Shown here: positions 41,303 through 51,600 of the stretch, in pieces | Layout: the number at the start of each line of letters is the position of its first letter | Numbering within the stretch: position 1 is the first letter of the stretch | Assembly: GCF_026968045.1 (NCBI RefSeq) | Contig: NZ_JAPVBQ010000002.1 | Coordinates: 794,933 to 858,932 of the forward strand | Reading direction: 5' to 3' | Source: Modestobacter sp. VKM Ac-2977 | GTDB taxonomy: Bacteria > Actinomycetota > Actinomycetes > Mycobacteriales > Geodermatophilaceae | Length of the DNA: 64,000 nt | Notes under the pieces: generated by a model | The model's database searches: none | What the model was told of the DNA's origin: nothing | What the model saw: the letters and a program-made list of their open reading frames with translations, nothing else | Position numbers and translations under genes: made by a program

Positions 41303-42241
41303 TCAGTCCGCGACGCCGACTGCCTCCTTGGCCAGGGCGGCCAGCCGGGTCTGGACCGCGCTCACCACGCTGGAGCGCGCCTTGTGCGCCTCCTCGTAGC
41401 GGACGATCGCGTTGATCTGCTGCGGGTCGTCGAGCGCCTTCACCGCACTGGCGATCTGCGCGGTCGACATCGAGTCGTAGCCGGTGATCGGCAACTCGTC
41501 GGCGGTGAGGTCACCCAGCTCGCGGCGGGTGGCGGCGACCGCCTCGGCCGCAGCGCTGTCGCCCTCTCGCTCGGCGATGCGCTCGGCCCGGCGGAGCGAG
41601 GCGAGCCGGCCGACGGCGAGGGTCTCCCGCACGGCACCGGTGAGGGCACCGGCCTGCTCGCCGGCGTGCTGCACGGTGTCCACCGCCCGGTTGACCGTGG
41701 TGGCCGCGAACCGGACCGGCAGGTTCGCCAGCTTGGTGGCGCCGCCGGCCACCCGCTGGAACGGCGTGGCCACCAGCGCCGCGGGGCCGCCGAGGGCCTG
41801 CTCGGCGAGGACGACGGTGAGCCACTCGACGGTGGCCGAGTGTGCCGTCACCAGCCGCTCGGCCAGCGCCTGCACCTCCGACTGCCCGGCGGTGTCGGCC
41901 AGCACCTTGAGGTAGGTGGCGCGGTCCAGGAGCTGGTGCTCCAGCTGGAGGTCCTGCAGCAGCGCCTCGTCGATCGGCTCCGCCTGCTCCAGCGTGCCCT
42001 TGACCAGGGCGCCGAGCCGGCCGAGCACGGGCGTGACGACGTCGGTCACCCCGCCGAGCTCGCGCAGCTGGTCGGCGATGGCGGTGCGGCGCTCGGCCGC
42101 GTGCTGGGCGTTCTGCTCCAGCTCCCGGCGGACGGCGTCGGTGCGCGCCTGGGCGACCCGGATCCGGGCGATCTGCTCCTCGGTGTGGGTGAGCGCCAGC
42201 AGAGCGCGGAGCTGGGTGATGAGGGGGGTGGTGTCGGTCAT
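41303..42241 (-). CDS. Helical, ferritin-like stress-associated protein of unknown function
   Basis: 312 residues, predicted almost entirely helical. Residues about 85-200 (LLQDLQLEHQLLDRATYLKVL, then VEWLTVVLAEQ) resemble a DUF892/ferritin-like bundle but without an obvious full di-iron ligand set. The C-terminus has the block LPITGYDSMSTAQI followed by INAIVRYEEAHKARSSV, seen in small actinobacterial stress proteins. The ATG at 42241 gives a sensible N-terminus; a much longer frame extends upstream across the TetR gene. It diverges from the TetR gene. Confidence 0.65.
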   Translation of the reverse strand: MTDTTPLITQLRALLALTHTEEQIARIRVAQARTDAVRRELEQNAQHAAERRTAIADQLRELGGVTDVVTPVLGRLGALVKGTLEQAEPIDEALLQDLQLEHQLLDRATYLKVLADTAGQSEVQALAERLVTAHSATVEWLTVVLAEQALGGPAALVATPFQRVAGGATKLANLPVRFAATTVNRAVDTVQHAGEQAGALTGAVRETLAVGRLASLRRAERIAEREGDSAAAEAVAATRRELGDLTADELPITGYDSMSTAQIASAVKALDDPQQINAIVRYEEAHKARSSVVSAVQTRLAALAKEAVGVAD

Positions 42242-42445
42242 GGGGACTCCAACGGGTCGGGTGTGACCGGACCCCGGCTGCATGCCCAGCCCGACCTGGG
42301 TGCTAACAACAGCAAGCGGTCGGCCGGCGATGACGGTCGTCACATCCGGTGCACGAGCAGCTCCCTCGCACTGGGTAGCTGCTCGGACAGCCGTGCCGCG
42401 AGCGGGCGAGGGCGTGGACAGTGGAGGGACACGAGGAGGTGAACG

Positions 42446-43264
42446 GTGGCGACGATGAGTGACCAGACGAGTGACCAGACGAGTGACGACGTGCGCGACC
42501 CTGACCTGGTGGCCGTGCAGGAGGGCCCCGAGGCGGCCAGCGAACTGACCCGCCCGGCCGGGCTGGACCGGGAGAAGATCCTGCAGGCCGCCATCGACTT
42601 CATCGACGAGGAGGGTCTGGCCGCCCTCACCATGCGCCGGCTGGGCTCCTCGCTCGGCGTCGAGGCGATGGCGCTCTACCGCTACGTGCCCGGCCGGGAG
42701 GACCTGCTCGACGGGGTGGTCGACCGTGTCGTGGAGACGCTCTGGGACGACGAGGACGGCGACGACGTCTACATCGGGGACCACTCCGGCTGGCAGGACT
42801 ACCTGGTCCGGCTGGCGCACGGGATGCGCCGGATCGCCCTCGCCCACCCGGCGGTCTTCCCGCTGGTGGCCAGCCGTCCGCCGGCTGCGCCCTGGGTGCG
42901 CCCACCGCTGCGCAGCCTGCGTCTGGTCGAGTCCTTCCTCGGCACGCTGCACGACGGCGGTTTCTCCGACCAGGCCGCCGTCGCCGCGTACCGCGCCTAC
43001 TCCAGCTTCCTGCTCGGCCACCTGCTCCTCGAGGTCACCCAGATCGGCGCGCAGGTGAGCCTGCTGGACCAGCCCGAGGGCGATCCGCAGGCCCAGCGGG
43101 AGACCGACCTCGCCGAGTACCCGAGCCTGGCGCGGGCGGAGCCGCTGCTCGGTCAGGACAAGTCGGCGGCGGAGTTCGAGGAGTCGTTGGAGAACCTGCT
43201 GGACCGGCTGGAGCGGGTGCTGCACGAGGCGAAGAACTCCGGCGGCGACGTCGGCGACCTCTGA
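42446..43264 (+). CDS. TetR-family transcriptional regulator
   Basis: 272 residues. A 36-residue N-terminal extension with a duplicated 12-bp unit (DQTSDQTSD) precedes the helix-turn-helix at about 45-85 (ILQAAIDFIDEEGLAALTMR, LGVEAMALYRYVPGRE). The ligand domain is of the TetR_C_1 kind. GAGGAGGTGAA gives a strong ribosome site ahead of the GTG at 42446. The next operon starts with an 19-bp palindrome that is a likely operator for this protein. Confidence 0.9.
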   Translation: MATMSDQTSDQTSDDVRDPDLVAVQEGPEAASELTRPAGLDREKILQAAIDFIDEEGLAALTMRRLGSSLGVEAMALYRYVPGREDLLDGVVDRVVETLWDDEDGDDVYIGDHSGWQDYLVRLAHGMRRIALAHPAVFPLVASRPPAAPWVRPPLRSLRLVESFLGTLHDGGFSDQAAVAAYRAYSSFLLGHLLLEVTQIGAQVSLLDQPEGDPQAQRETDLAEYPSLARAEPLLGQDKSAAEFEESLENLLDRLERVLHEAKNSGGDVGDL

Positions 43265-43311
43265 TCGCACCCGGCCCCGGCCGAGGAGGATCCGGGAATC
43301 TGACCTTGCTC

Positions 43312-43330
43312 CCGTTTACGGCGTAAACGG
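43312..43330. promoter_or_regulatory. 19-bp palindrome, probable TetR-type operator
   Basis: CCGTTTAC-GGC-GTAAACGG is a perfect dyad with 8-bp arms, 47 bp after the TetR gene stop and 81 bp before the PRC-barrel start. No T-run follows, and its AT-rich arms stand out in this GC-rich region. Size and symmetry fit a TetR dimer site. Confidence 0.6.
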
Positions 43331-43411
43331 TCGGGCACAGAGGCGTTCGGCGACCGGCCGTCCCGAGACGGTCCGCACCGGTCCACCCAGAACCCCTGGA
43401 AGGGAACGCCC

Positions 43412-44212
43412 GTGATCACGCAGCAGGACATCACCTCCATCATCGGCAGCAACGCCGTGGACGCCGACGGCGACAAGCTGGGCAAGGTCGGCCAGGTCTA
43501 CCTGGACGACCAGACCGGCAGCCCCGAGTGGGCCACCGTCAGCACCGGCATGTTCGGCACCTCGGAGACCTTCGTCCCGCTGACCGACGCCACGGTCGCC
43601 GACGGGACCCTCCGCGTGCCCTACCAGAAGTCCAAGGTCAAGGACGCCCCCCGGGTGGACGCCGACCAGGGTCACCTCAGCCCCGAGGAGGAGACCGAGC
43701 TCTACCGCTACTACGGCGTCGGCATCGCCACCGAGACCGCCCGGGTCGACACCGCCCGGACCGACACGGTCGGGACCGACGCCAACCGCCACGGCACCGT
43801 CGGCCACGACACGTCCGGCCCGACGACCGACGACGCGATGACCCGCTCCGAGGAGCAGATCCGGGTCGGCACCCAGCAGGTCGAGGCCGGCCGGGCGCGA
43901 CTGCGCAAGTACGTCGTCACCGAGGACGTGACGACGACCGTGCCGGTCTCGCACGAGGAGGTCCGGCTCGAGCGCGAGCCGATCACCGACGCCAACCGTG
44001 ACGAGGCGCTGGCCGGCCCGGCCATCTCCGAGGAGGAGCACGAGGTCGTGCTGCACGCCGAGCGTCCGGTCGTCGCCAAGGAGACCGTCCCCGTCGAGCG
44101 CGTGCGCCTGGACACCGAGACGGTCACCGAGCAGGAGACGGTGACCGACACGGTCCGCAAGGAGCAGATCGAGAGCGACGTCGACGGCGTCCGGGACACC
44201 GACCGCCGCTGA
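43412..44212 (+). CDS. PRC-barrel plus DUF2382 (YsnF/AvaK-type) stress protein
   Basis: 266 residues. PRC-barrel at about 1-85 (ITSIIGSNAVDADGDKLGKV, TETFVPLTDA-like), a Thr/Asp-rich linker, then DUF2382 at about 150-262 (RKYVVTEDVTTTVPVSHEEV, VVAKETVPVERVRLDTETV). Such proteins are common in desiccation- and radiation-tolerant actinobacteria; the role is thought to be stress-related but no reaction is known. The GTG at 43412 follows GGAAGGGAA. Confidence 0.87.
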   Translation: MITQQDITSIIGSNAVDADGDKLGKVGQVYLDDQTGSPEWATVSTGMFGTSETFVPLTDATVADGTLRVPYQKSKVKDAPRVDADQGHLSPEEETELYRYYGVGIATETARVDTARTDTVGTDANRHGTVGHDTSGPTTDDAMTRSEEQIRVGTQQVEAGRARLRKYVVTEDVTTTVPVSHEEVRLEREPITDANRDEALAGPAISEEEHEVVLHAERPVVAKETVPVERVRLDTETVTEQETVTDTVRKEQIESDVDGVRDTDRR

Positions 44213-44218
44213 TCCACC

Positions 44219-44248
44219 GGGTCGGCCCGCCACACGGCGGGCCGACCC
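44219..44248 (+). terminator. 13-bp-stem terminator after the PRC-barrel gene
   Basis: GGGTCGGCCCGCC and GGCGGGCCGACCC form a perfect 13-bp stem with loop ACAC, starting six bases past the stop. It is followed by an 18-bp tandem duplication (CGCACCACCCCGCGACCC, twice, 44249-44284) and no T-run. Confidence 0.78.
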
Positions 44249-44381
44249 CGCACCACCCCGCGACCCCGCACCACCCCGCGACCGCGCCGGCCAGCCCCGC
44301 CCGCCGGTCGCCCTGTACTCGTCACGGTCGGCGTGCGGCTGCTCGCCCGCCGATCGTGGCGACCTCTTCCCTGGAGCCCCC

Positions 44382-45053
44382 ATGACCGGCAGCACCGCTC
44401 CTTCCGACCCGTCCGACCGCAGCACCCCGGTCGGCGACAAGACGACCAGCTTCCGCAACAACGACGTGGACCCCGGCACCGGCGCCCGCGCCAGCCGGGG
44501 CACCGCCCACGACGCCGTCGACCGTCAGCACGACCGATTCGGTGGCATCAAGTGGGGTGCCGCGTTCTTCGGCTGGCTCTCCGCGAACGGCCTGGCCGTC
44601 CTGCTCATCGCGGTCATCTCCGCGGCTGGGATCGCCATCGGGCTGACCGAGGGCGTCCCCTCCGTCGACGAGGCCGCGTCCAACGCCAGCGGCATCGGGA
44701 TCGGCGGTGGCATCGCGCTGCTCGTCGTCCTCTTCCTGGCCTACCTGGCCGGTGGCTACGTCGCCGGCCGGATGGCCCGCTTCGACGGTGCGCGTCAGGG
44801 CATCGCGGTGTGGGTGGTCGGCCTGCTGGTGGTCCTCGCCCTGGCCATCGCCGGGGCTGTCCTCGGCTCGGAGTTCAACGTGCTCTCCGACCTGAACCTG
44901 CCGCGCATCCCGATCGACGAGGGCACCCTCACGACCGCCGGCATCATCGCCCTGGTCGCCGTCCTGCTGGTCACGCTCCTCGGCGCAGTGCTCGGCGGCA
45001 AGCTCGGTGAGCGCTACCACCGCAAGGTGGACCAGGCCGGCTTCGCCGCCTGA
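44382..45053 (+). CDS. Four-helix membrane protein, function unknown
   Basis: 223 residues. A 55-residue hydrophilic N-terminus ends at DRFGGIKWGAAFFGWLSANG, followed by hydrophobic segments at about 66-86, 105-128, 138-160 and 190-212. Glycine-rich helices (GIGIGGGIALL) resemble a small actinobacterial integral-membrane family. Same strand as the PRC-barrel gene but separated by a terminator. Function unknown; membrane stress is a guess from context. Confidence 0.72.
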   Translation: MTGSTAPSDPSDRSTPVGDKTTSFRNNDVDPGTGARASRGTAHDAVDRQHDRFGGIKWGAAFFGWLSANGLAVLLIAVISAAGIAIGLTEGVPSVDEAASNASGIGIGGGIALLVVLFLAYLAGGYVAGRMARFDGARQGIAVWVVGLLVVLALAIAGAVLGSEFNVLSDLNLPRIPIDEGTLTTAGIIALVAVLLVTLLGAVLGGKLGERYHRKVDQAGFAA

Positions 45054-45060
45054 CCGGCCC

Positions 45061-45147
45061 GGACCAGCCCGCTGGTCCGTACGCACAGCAGTTCCAGTAC
45101 CGCCACCGTTGGCCTGGGGGAAGGCCAACGGCGGCGGTACTGCTGTG
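45061..45147 (+). terminator. Double hairpin downstream of the membrane protein gene
   Basis: First, GGACCAGC-CC-GCTGGTCC (45061-45078). Second, a long hairpin from 45084 to 45147: CACAGCAG, a TTCCA bulge, then GTACCGCCACCGTTGGCC pairs with GGCCAACGGCGGCGGTAC and CTGCTGTG with a single mismatch around a TGGGGGAA loop. The two in tandem form a very stable end of transcript, or a structured RNA. Confidence 0.72.
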
Positions 45148-45272
45148 TCCGGGGTCGGTCCAGCCGGGCCACCGGACGCCTGCCGGGGTGGCTGGGGCTG
45201 ATGAGGTGACACCCCGGACACGGCCTGCGTGTTGCACGCGTCGCAGCCGCCGGCATCTCACATCGTGGCGCC

Positions 45273-45512
45273 ATGGCCTTCCCCTACCGCACGGCCCGGG
45301 CCGTGATGATGGTCGGCTCGCTGAACGACCCGGCCGGCCAGACGGCACGGCTCATCGGACCGGCGCACGCCACCCTCGGGCTCAGCGGGGCGCGCGGCCG
45401 TACCGCCCTCTGCGGCGCCTACGTGGCCCGGGACGAAGCGGTGCCGTGGCCCCCGGAGGCCGAGCTCTACGACGCCCTCTGCACCGACTGCGACACCCTC
45501 GCCCGGCTCTGA
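45273..45512 (+). CDS. Small cysteine-containing protein, function unknown
   Basis: 79 residues from ATG 45273. The C-terminal half has GRTALCGAY and LYDALCTDCDTLARL, a three-cysteine pattern that might hold zinc. No family recognised. The coding bias continues that of its neighbours, and a hairpin separates it from the preceding gene. Confidence 0.55.
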   Translation: MAFPYRTARAVMMVGSLNDPAGQTARLIGPAHATLGLSGARGRTALCGAYVARDEAVPWPPEAELYDALCTDCDTLARL

Positions 45513-45646
45513 GGGCCGGTCCGAGGCGACGCCGCACCGACGAGCTGGTCGGCGCACCCCGACCTCACCGGACATCGGCTGTCACACCCGCCCCACGAGC
45601 GGCTCGCCTGAGCGGAACGGTCCGTCCGAGGAGGTACACAGACTCC

Positions 45647-48600
45647 ATGCGCAACGCGGCCGACCTCCAGGTGAGCTCCGAGGGCCCGGCGGCGGCGTCC
45701 TCGCCGTCGGTCTCGGTCGAGCTCGGGGTCAGCCCGGTGGTCAGCTACGCGCTCGCCACCCTCGCCGTGCCGGTCGTCTCCCGGCTCACCCTCGCCGGCA
45801 GCACGTCGACCGTCCGCGAGGCGGTGCTCCGGCTGTCCGTGCAGGACGCCCAGGGCGAGCTCGGCCCCGCCGTCGAGCGGCTGGTCGACCTCGACGCCGG
45901 CCGCACCACGGTGATCGACGACGTCGGCCTCACCCTCGATCCGGCCACCCTGCGGCAGGGCGGAGAGCGCCGTCCGGGCTGGGTGCAGGTGGAGCTGACG
46001 GCCGCAGGCCGGGTGCTGGCCGAGCACCGGGTGCCGGTGACGGTGCTGGCCGCCGCCCAGTGGCTGGCCGCACCCCTGCCGCTGGCCCTGGAGGTGCTCG
46101 CCGCCCACGTGCAGCCGCAGCACCCGGCGATCGCCGCGCTGGTCGCCGACGCTGCCACCCTCCTCCAGGAGGGCACCGACAGCGGGAGCATGACCGGCTA
46201 CGCCGACGGGCCCGAGCGGGTCGACGAGGTGGTCGAGGCGCTCACCTGGGCGGTGCGCCGCCGCGAGGTCCGGCACGGTCAGCCGCCGGCCAGCTGGACC
46301 GGGTCCGGGCAGCACGTCCGCGACCCCGGTGAGGTCCTCGACGGCCGGACCGGCACCTGCCTGGACACCGTCGTCACCCTCGCCGCCGCACTGGAGCACG
46401 CCGGTCTTCGCCCGCTGCTGTGGGTGGTCGAGGGGCACGCCTTCCTGGGCTACTGGCGGGAGGAGCGCAGCGCCGAGACGGCTGCGACCACCGACGTCGC
46501 GGCGCTGGTGGAGCTGGTCGACCAGCGCGTGATCGGTCTGGTCGAGACCACCCTGCTGACCGACCGCGGCAACACCACGCCGGACCTGCACGGCCCGGCC
46601 TACACCGCCTGGTTGTCCGGTGACCTCTCCCGGGTCCTCGGCGTCACCGACGTCCACCGCGCCCGCCTCGCGGGCGTCCGCCCGCTCCCCGTCCACACCC
46701 CCTCCGCGGACGGCGCGGTGCAGGACGTCGGGGACGCGCCTGCCCCGGGCCGGGCGCCGGCCCTCCTCACCACCCCGACGGCGACCGGGACCGACCACCG
46801 CCCGTCTGCCCCGGCGCGGGTCCAGCAGTGGCAGGACGAGCTGCTCGACCTGAGTCCGCGCAACCAGCTGATCGACTGCACCGAGGGCTCCGGGCTCCCG
46901 CTCGCGGTGCCGCAGGACGCGCTGACGACGCTGGCGGAACTGGTCAGCGGCGGGGCCGCGCTGACCCTCCTGCCCAGTGACCGGGTCACCGGTGTGCAGG
47001 CCGAGCCCGGGGTGCGCACCGCCGGCGATCTGCCACCCCAGCAGCTGCTCCAGCAGCTCACCGAGCGTCGGGCGGTGCACGTCGACGTCCCCTCCGCCGG
47101 CTACCCGTCCCGGCTGCGCAGCCTCGCCCACCGGGCGCGCACGGTGGTCGAGCAGACCGGCGCCAACGGCCTGTACCTCGCCCTGGGCAGCCTGGTCTGG
47201 GAGCTCGACGGCCGCCCGCTGCGGTCACCGCTGGTGCTCGTCCCCGTCCTGCTCACCCTGCCGTCCCGCGGCGGCGAGTACCGGCTGACGGTCGACGAGG
47301 CCGGCAGCAGCCTGGCGAACGGCGCCCTGCTGGAGGAACTCCGCCGGGTGCACGGGTTGACCGTGCCCGGGCTGAGCGCCCTGGCCGACGACGGCGCCGA
47401 TCTCGACCTGGCCACGGCGTTGCAGGCGCTGCGCGAGGCGCTGGCCGCCGCCTCGCTCCCCCACCGGGTGGTGGCGACCGCGGAGCTGGCCGTCCTGCCG
47501 GTCGCGGCGTACCGGCTGTGGCGTGACCTCGACGAGCACTGGGCGCAGCTCGCGACCAACCCGCTGGTCGCCCACCTGGTGCACGCCCCGACCGAGGCCT
47601 TCCTCGACCCGGTGCCCGCCTCCGCCGACCCGGTCGACCTGGACGAGCTCGCCGCGCAGTGCCCGGTGCCGGCGGACGCCGCCCAGCTGCACGCGATCGC
47701 CGAGGCCACCGCCGGGCGGACGTTCGTGCTCGAGGGCGCACCCGGCACCGGCAAGTCCCAGACCGTCACCAACCTGCTCACCCGGGCCGTCGCCGAGGGC
47801 AAGCGGGTCCTGTTCGTCGCCGGGAAGCGCGCCGCGCTCGACGTCGTCGCCCGCCGGCTCGACGCGGTCGGCATGGGCACGTTCGCGCTCGACCTGTACG
47901 ACAAGGGCAGCCGGCCGGCCGTCGTCCGGGCCCAGGTCCGTGCCGCGCTGGAGCACGCGGTGGACGTCGACGCCCAGGGCCTGGCGGCCGACGCCGAGGA
48001 GCTGCGGTCGGCCCGGCGCAGCCTGCAGCACTACGCGGAGCGGCTGCACGCGGAGAACCCAGCGGGCCTGTCGCTCCACTCCGCCCGCACCGCCGTGCTG
48101 GCCGCCGCCCCCGACGTCGACCCGCTGCCGGTGACCGCCCGCTTCGCCGCTCGGGCCACCGCCGAGGTGGTCACCGAGGTGCACCGCGCACTGGCGTTGC
48201 TGCCGGACATCGCCGGCCTGGCCCGCCCGTCGGCCGGGCACGCGTGGGCCTTCATCGACACCATCGAACTCGACATCACCGAGGTGCAGCAGGCCGCGGT
48301 CGCCGTCGACGCCGCGATCCGGGAGCTGCCGGGCGAGGGTGGTCTGGCCGCGGTCCTCCGGGCCGCCCGCACCCCGGAGGACCTGGACGCCCTGGTGCAC
48401 CTGCTCGGCGGCCCCCGGATCGGGCTGGCCGTGCTCGACGAGGTGCGCTCCTCGCGCTGGGCGACGGCCACCGACGACCTGCTCGGCGAGATCGCCGCGC
48501 TGGTCGCCGCGCCGCACCCCGGCCTGGACGCGCTCACCCCGGCCGCCCTCGACCTGCCGCTGGCCGACCTGTTCGTGCAGGCCCAGGAGGCCGCCGCGAC

Positions 48601-51600
48601 GAGCTGGGTGGCGCGGCGCGGCAAGCTGGCCGCCGTCCGGGACCAGCTGACCCCGGCGCTGCGCCCGGGCGCCTCGATCAGGCCCGGCGAGGTCCCGGAG
48701 CTGACCGCCGAGCTGCGGCGGGTGCAGACCGCCGTCCGGGCCCTGGCCTCGCGGGCCGCCGGGACCCCGGGCCTGCAGGTGCCGCCCGGCTGGAACCCCT
48801 TCACCGAACCCGGCCGGTCGGTGTTCGACGCCGAGGTGCGCTGGCTGCGCCGCGCTGCCGCCACGGTCGACGGCAGCGCCGGCTTCCCCGCTGCCGTCCG
48901 CCGGTTCCTCGCCGCCGGCCCGGTGACCGACGCCTTCGGGGCACGCACCGTGGCCCGGCTGCGCGACGCGCTCCGCCAGCTGCTGACGGTCTGCGCCAGC
49001 AGCTCGGCGCAGGTGGGCGCGTGGAGCGGCGAGGACGGGGTGGTGCTGCGCTGGACGCTGACCCGACCGGAGCGCGGCGTCGAGTACGTGCATCCGATGT
49101 CCCTGCGCCGATGGGTCAGCCTGCTGGACACCCTCGAACCGCTGCGGCTGGCCGGGCTCACCGAGGCGCGGCTGCAGCTGCTGCACGGCGAGGTGCCAGC
49201 CGACGACGCGGTGCGTGCCTTCGACCGGGGGCTGGCCGAGGCCTCGGTCCTCGAGCGGCAGCAGGCCACCGGGCTGGACACCTTCGACGCCGGGCTGCAC
49301 GAGCGCGCCGTCGCCCGCTTCGGCGCGGCGTCCCGCGCGGTGCGGTCGCACCTGGTCGAGGCCGTGCCGGCCGCGGTGCTGGCGGCCCGCCCGTTCGACG
49401 CCGCCAGCAACGGGCAGGTCGACGCCCTGCTGCGCGAGCTGGCCGAGCAGCGGCTGGGGGTGCGCGGCCTGCTCTCGGCCCACGGCGACCTGGTCACCGC
49501 CGTCCTCCCCTGCGTGCTGGCCACCCCGGAGTCGGTGGCGCGGTTCCTCCCCGCGGTCCCCGACCAGTTCGACCTCGTCGTGTTCGACGAGGCCTCGCAG
49601 CTCCGGGTCGCCGACGCCATCGGCGCACTGGGCCGGGCCCGGTCCGCGGTGGTGGTCGGGGACAGTGCGCAGCTGCCCCCGCTGCCCGCCGGCCTCGACG
49701 ACGACGCCGACACCGACGCGCTCCACGCCGAGGCCAGCATCCTGTCCGAGTGCGTCCAGGTACAGGTGCCCCAGCGGCGGCTGACCTGGCACTACCGCAG
49801 CCAGGACGAGTCGCTGATCGCGTTCAGCAACGCCCGGTACTACGGCGGCCGGCTCTCCTCCTTCCCGGCGCCGGTGCACGGGCCGGCCTCCGCCGCCCCG
49901 GACGGCCACGGGATCTCCCTGGTGCAGGTCGAGGGCACCTTCGTGCGCTCCGGCCCCGGCCTGCGCACCAACCCCGTGGAGGCCCGCGCGGTCGTCGCCG
50001 AGGTGGTGCGCCGGTTCTCCTCGGCCGCCCCGGCGGTGCCGTCGATCGGGGTGGTCACCACGACCGCGCCGCAGCGGACGCTGATCGAGGAGCTGCTGCG
50101 CGACTCCGGCGACGAGCGCGTGGTCGACGCCCTGGACCGCAGCGACGGCGAGGGGCTCTTCGTCAAGGACCTGGGCCACGTGCAGGGCGACGAGCGGGAC
50201 GTCGTCTTCTTCTCCCTCGGGTTCAGCCCCGATGCGCGGGGCCGGCTGCCCCTCGACCTCGGCCCGCTGAGCCGCAGCGGCGGCGAACGGTGGCTGAACG
50301 TGGCCATCACCCGCGCCCGCCGGCAGGTCGTCGTCGTCAGCTCCTTCGCCCCCGGGCAGCTGCACGCCGAGCAGACCACGTCGGTGGGGGTGGAGCACCT
50401 GCGCGCCTACCTCGACCTCGCCGCCGGCGGCACCGGCGCCCTCCCCCGCACCGGGACGCCGCTCGACCGGCACCGCGACGACGTGGCCGCCGCGCTGCGC
50501 GACCGGGGACTGGTGGTGCGCACCGACGTCGGCCTGTCGGGCTTCCGCATCGACCTGACCATCGCCCGCGAGTCGGCACCGGACGCCCCGGTGCTGGCCG
50601 TGCTGCTCGACGGCCCGGCCTGGGCGGCGCGCCGCACGGTCGGGGACCGCGACGACCTCCCGGTCGAGGTGCTCCGGGAGCTGCGCTGGCCGGCGGTGGA
50701 GCGGGTGTGGCTGCCGAGCTGGCTGGCCGACCGCGCGGCCGTGCTGACCGCGCTCGAGGCGGCGGTGGACGCAGCGTCCCCCGCCCCGGCCCCGGCAGCG
50801 GTCGAACCCCAGATCCAGGCCGAGGTCGAGGTCGAGGTCGAGGTCGAGGAGCCGCCCTACGACGGCCCGCTGGCCGACGTCATCCCGATCCGCCCGCTCG
50901 CGACGCGGGTGCCCCCGGCCCCCGAGCCCGACCCCGTCGTCGTCGAGCCGGTCGTCGTCGAGCCCGTCGAACCCGAGCCCGAGCCCGAGCCGGTCGCCGT
51001 CGCCGAACCGGCCGCCGTCCTGGAGCCGGTCGCCCCGCAGCCGGCGGAGACGGCGGCTTCGGCGGCGACGGCCCCGCCGAAGCGCACCACCGGGACGTCG
51101 CCGAAGGCGCCGGCCAAGGCCGCCCACACCCGTGCGCCGCTGGACGAGGAACAGCCGTTCATCGCCTGGACGCCGAAGCCCGCCGGCGAGAAGAAGCAGC
51201 TGGACCAGTTGAGCGACCCCGCCGTCGCCCGCCTGGTCCGCCGGGTGCTCACCGCCGGCCTCAAGGCGGAGGGGCCGGTGCACCGCGACCGGCTGACCCG
51301 GCTCACCGCCGCGGCGTTCGGGCTGTCCCGGGTGACCGAGGCCCGGCGGGACGCCCTGCTCGCCCTGCTGCCGGCCACCGCCGTCGACGGCGACTTCCTG
51401 TGGCCGGCGTCGATCGACCGGGCGACGTGGAGCTGGTTCCGCCGTCAGGCCACCAGCGCCGCGCGCCCCCTGGAGCACGTGGCGCCGCAGGAGATCGCCA
51501 ACGCGATGGTGGCGCTGTGCCGGGCCGGCACCGGGCTGTCCCGCGACGAGCTGCAGCTCGGGACGCTCGAGCTCTTCGGCCACCGCCGGCGCACCGCGGC

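Noticed and set aside
43312-43330. The palindrome as terminator of the TetR gene
   Set aside because: The stem is AT-rich, with a three-base loop and no T-run; an operator fits better.
47225-51583. A 1452-codon open frame on the minus strand opposite the giant helicase gene
   Set aside because: Its composition is only Arg/Gly/Gln/Pro/Val from reading GC-rich codons backward, and no domain is visible. The plus-strand frame holds all helicase motifs.
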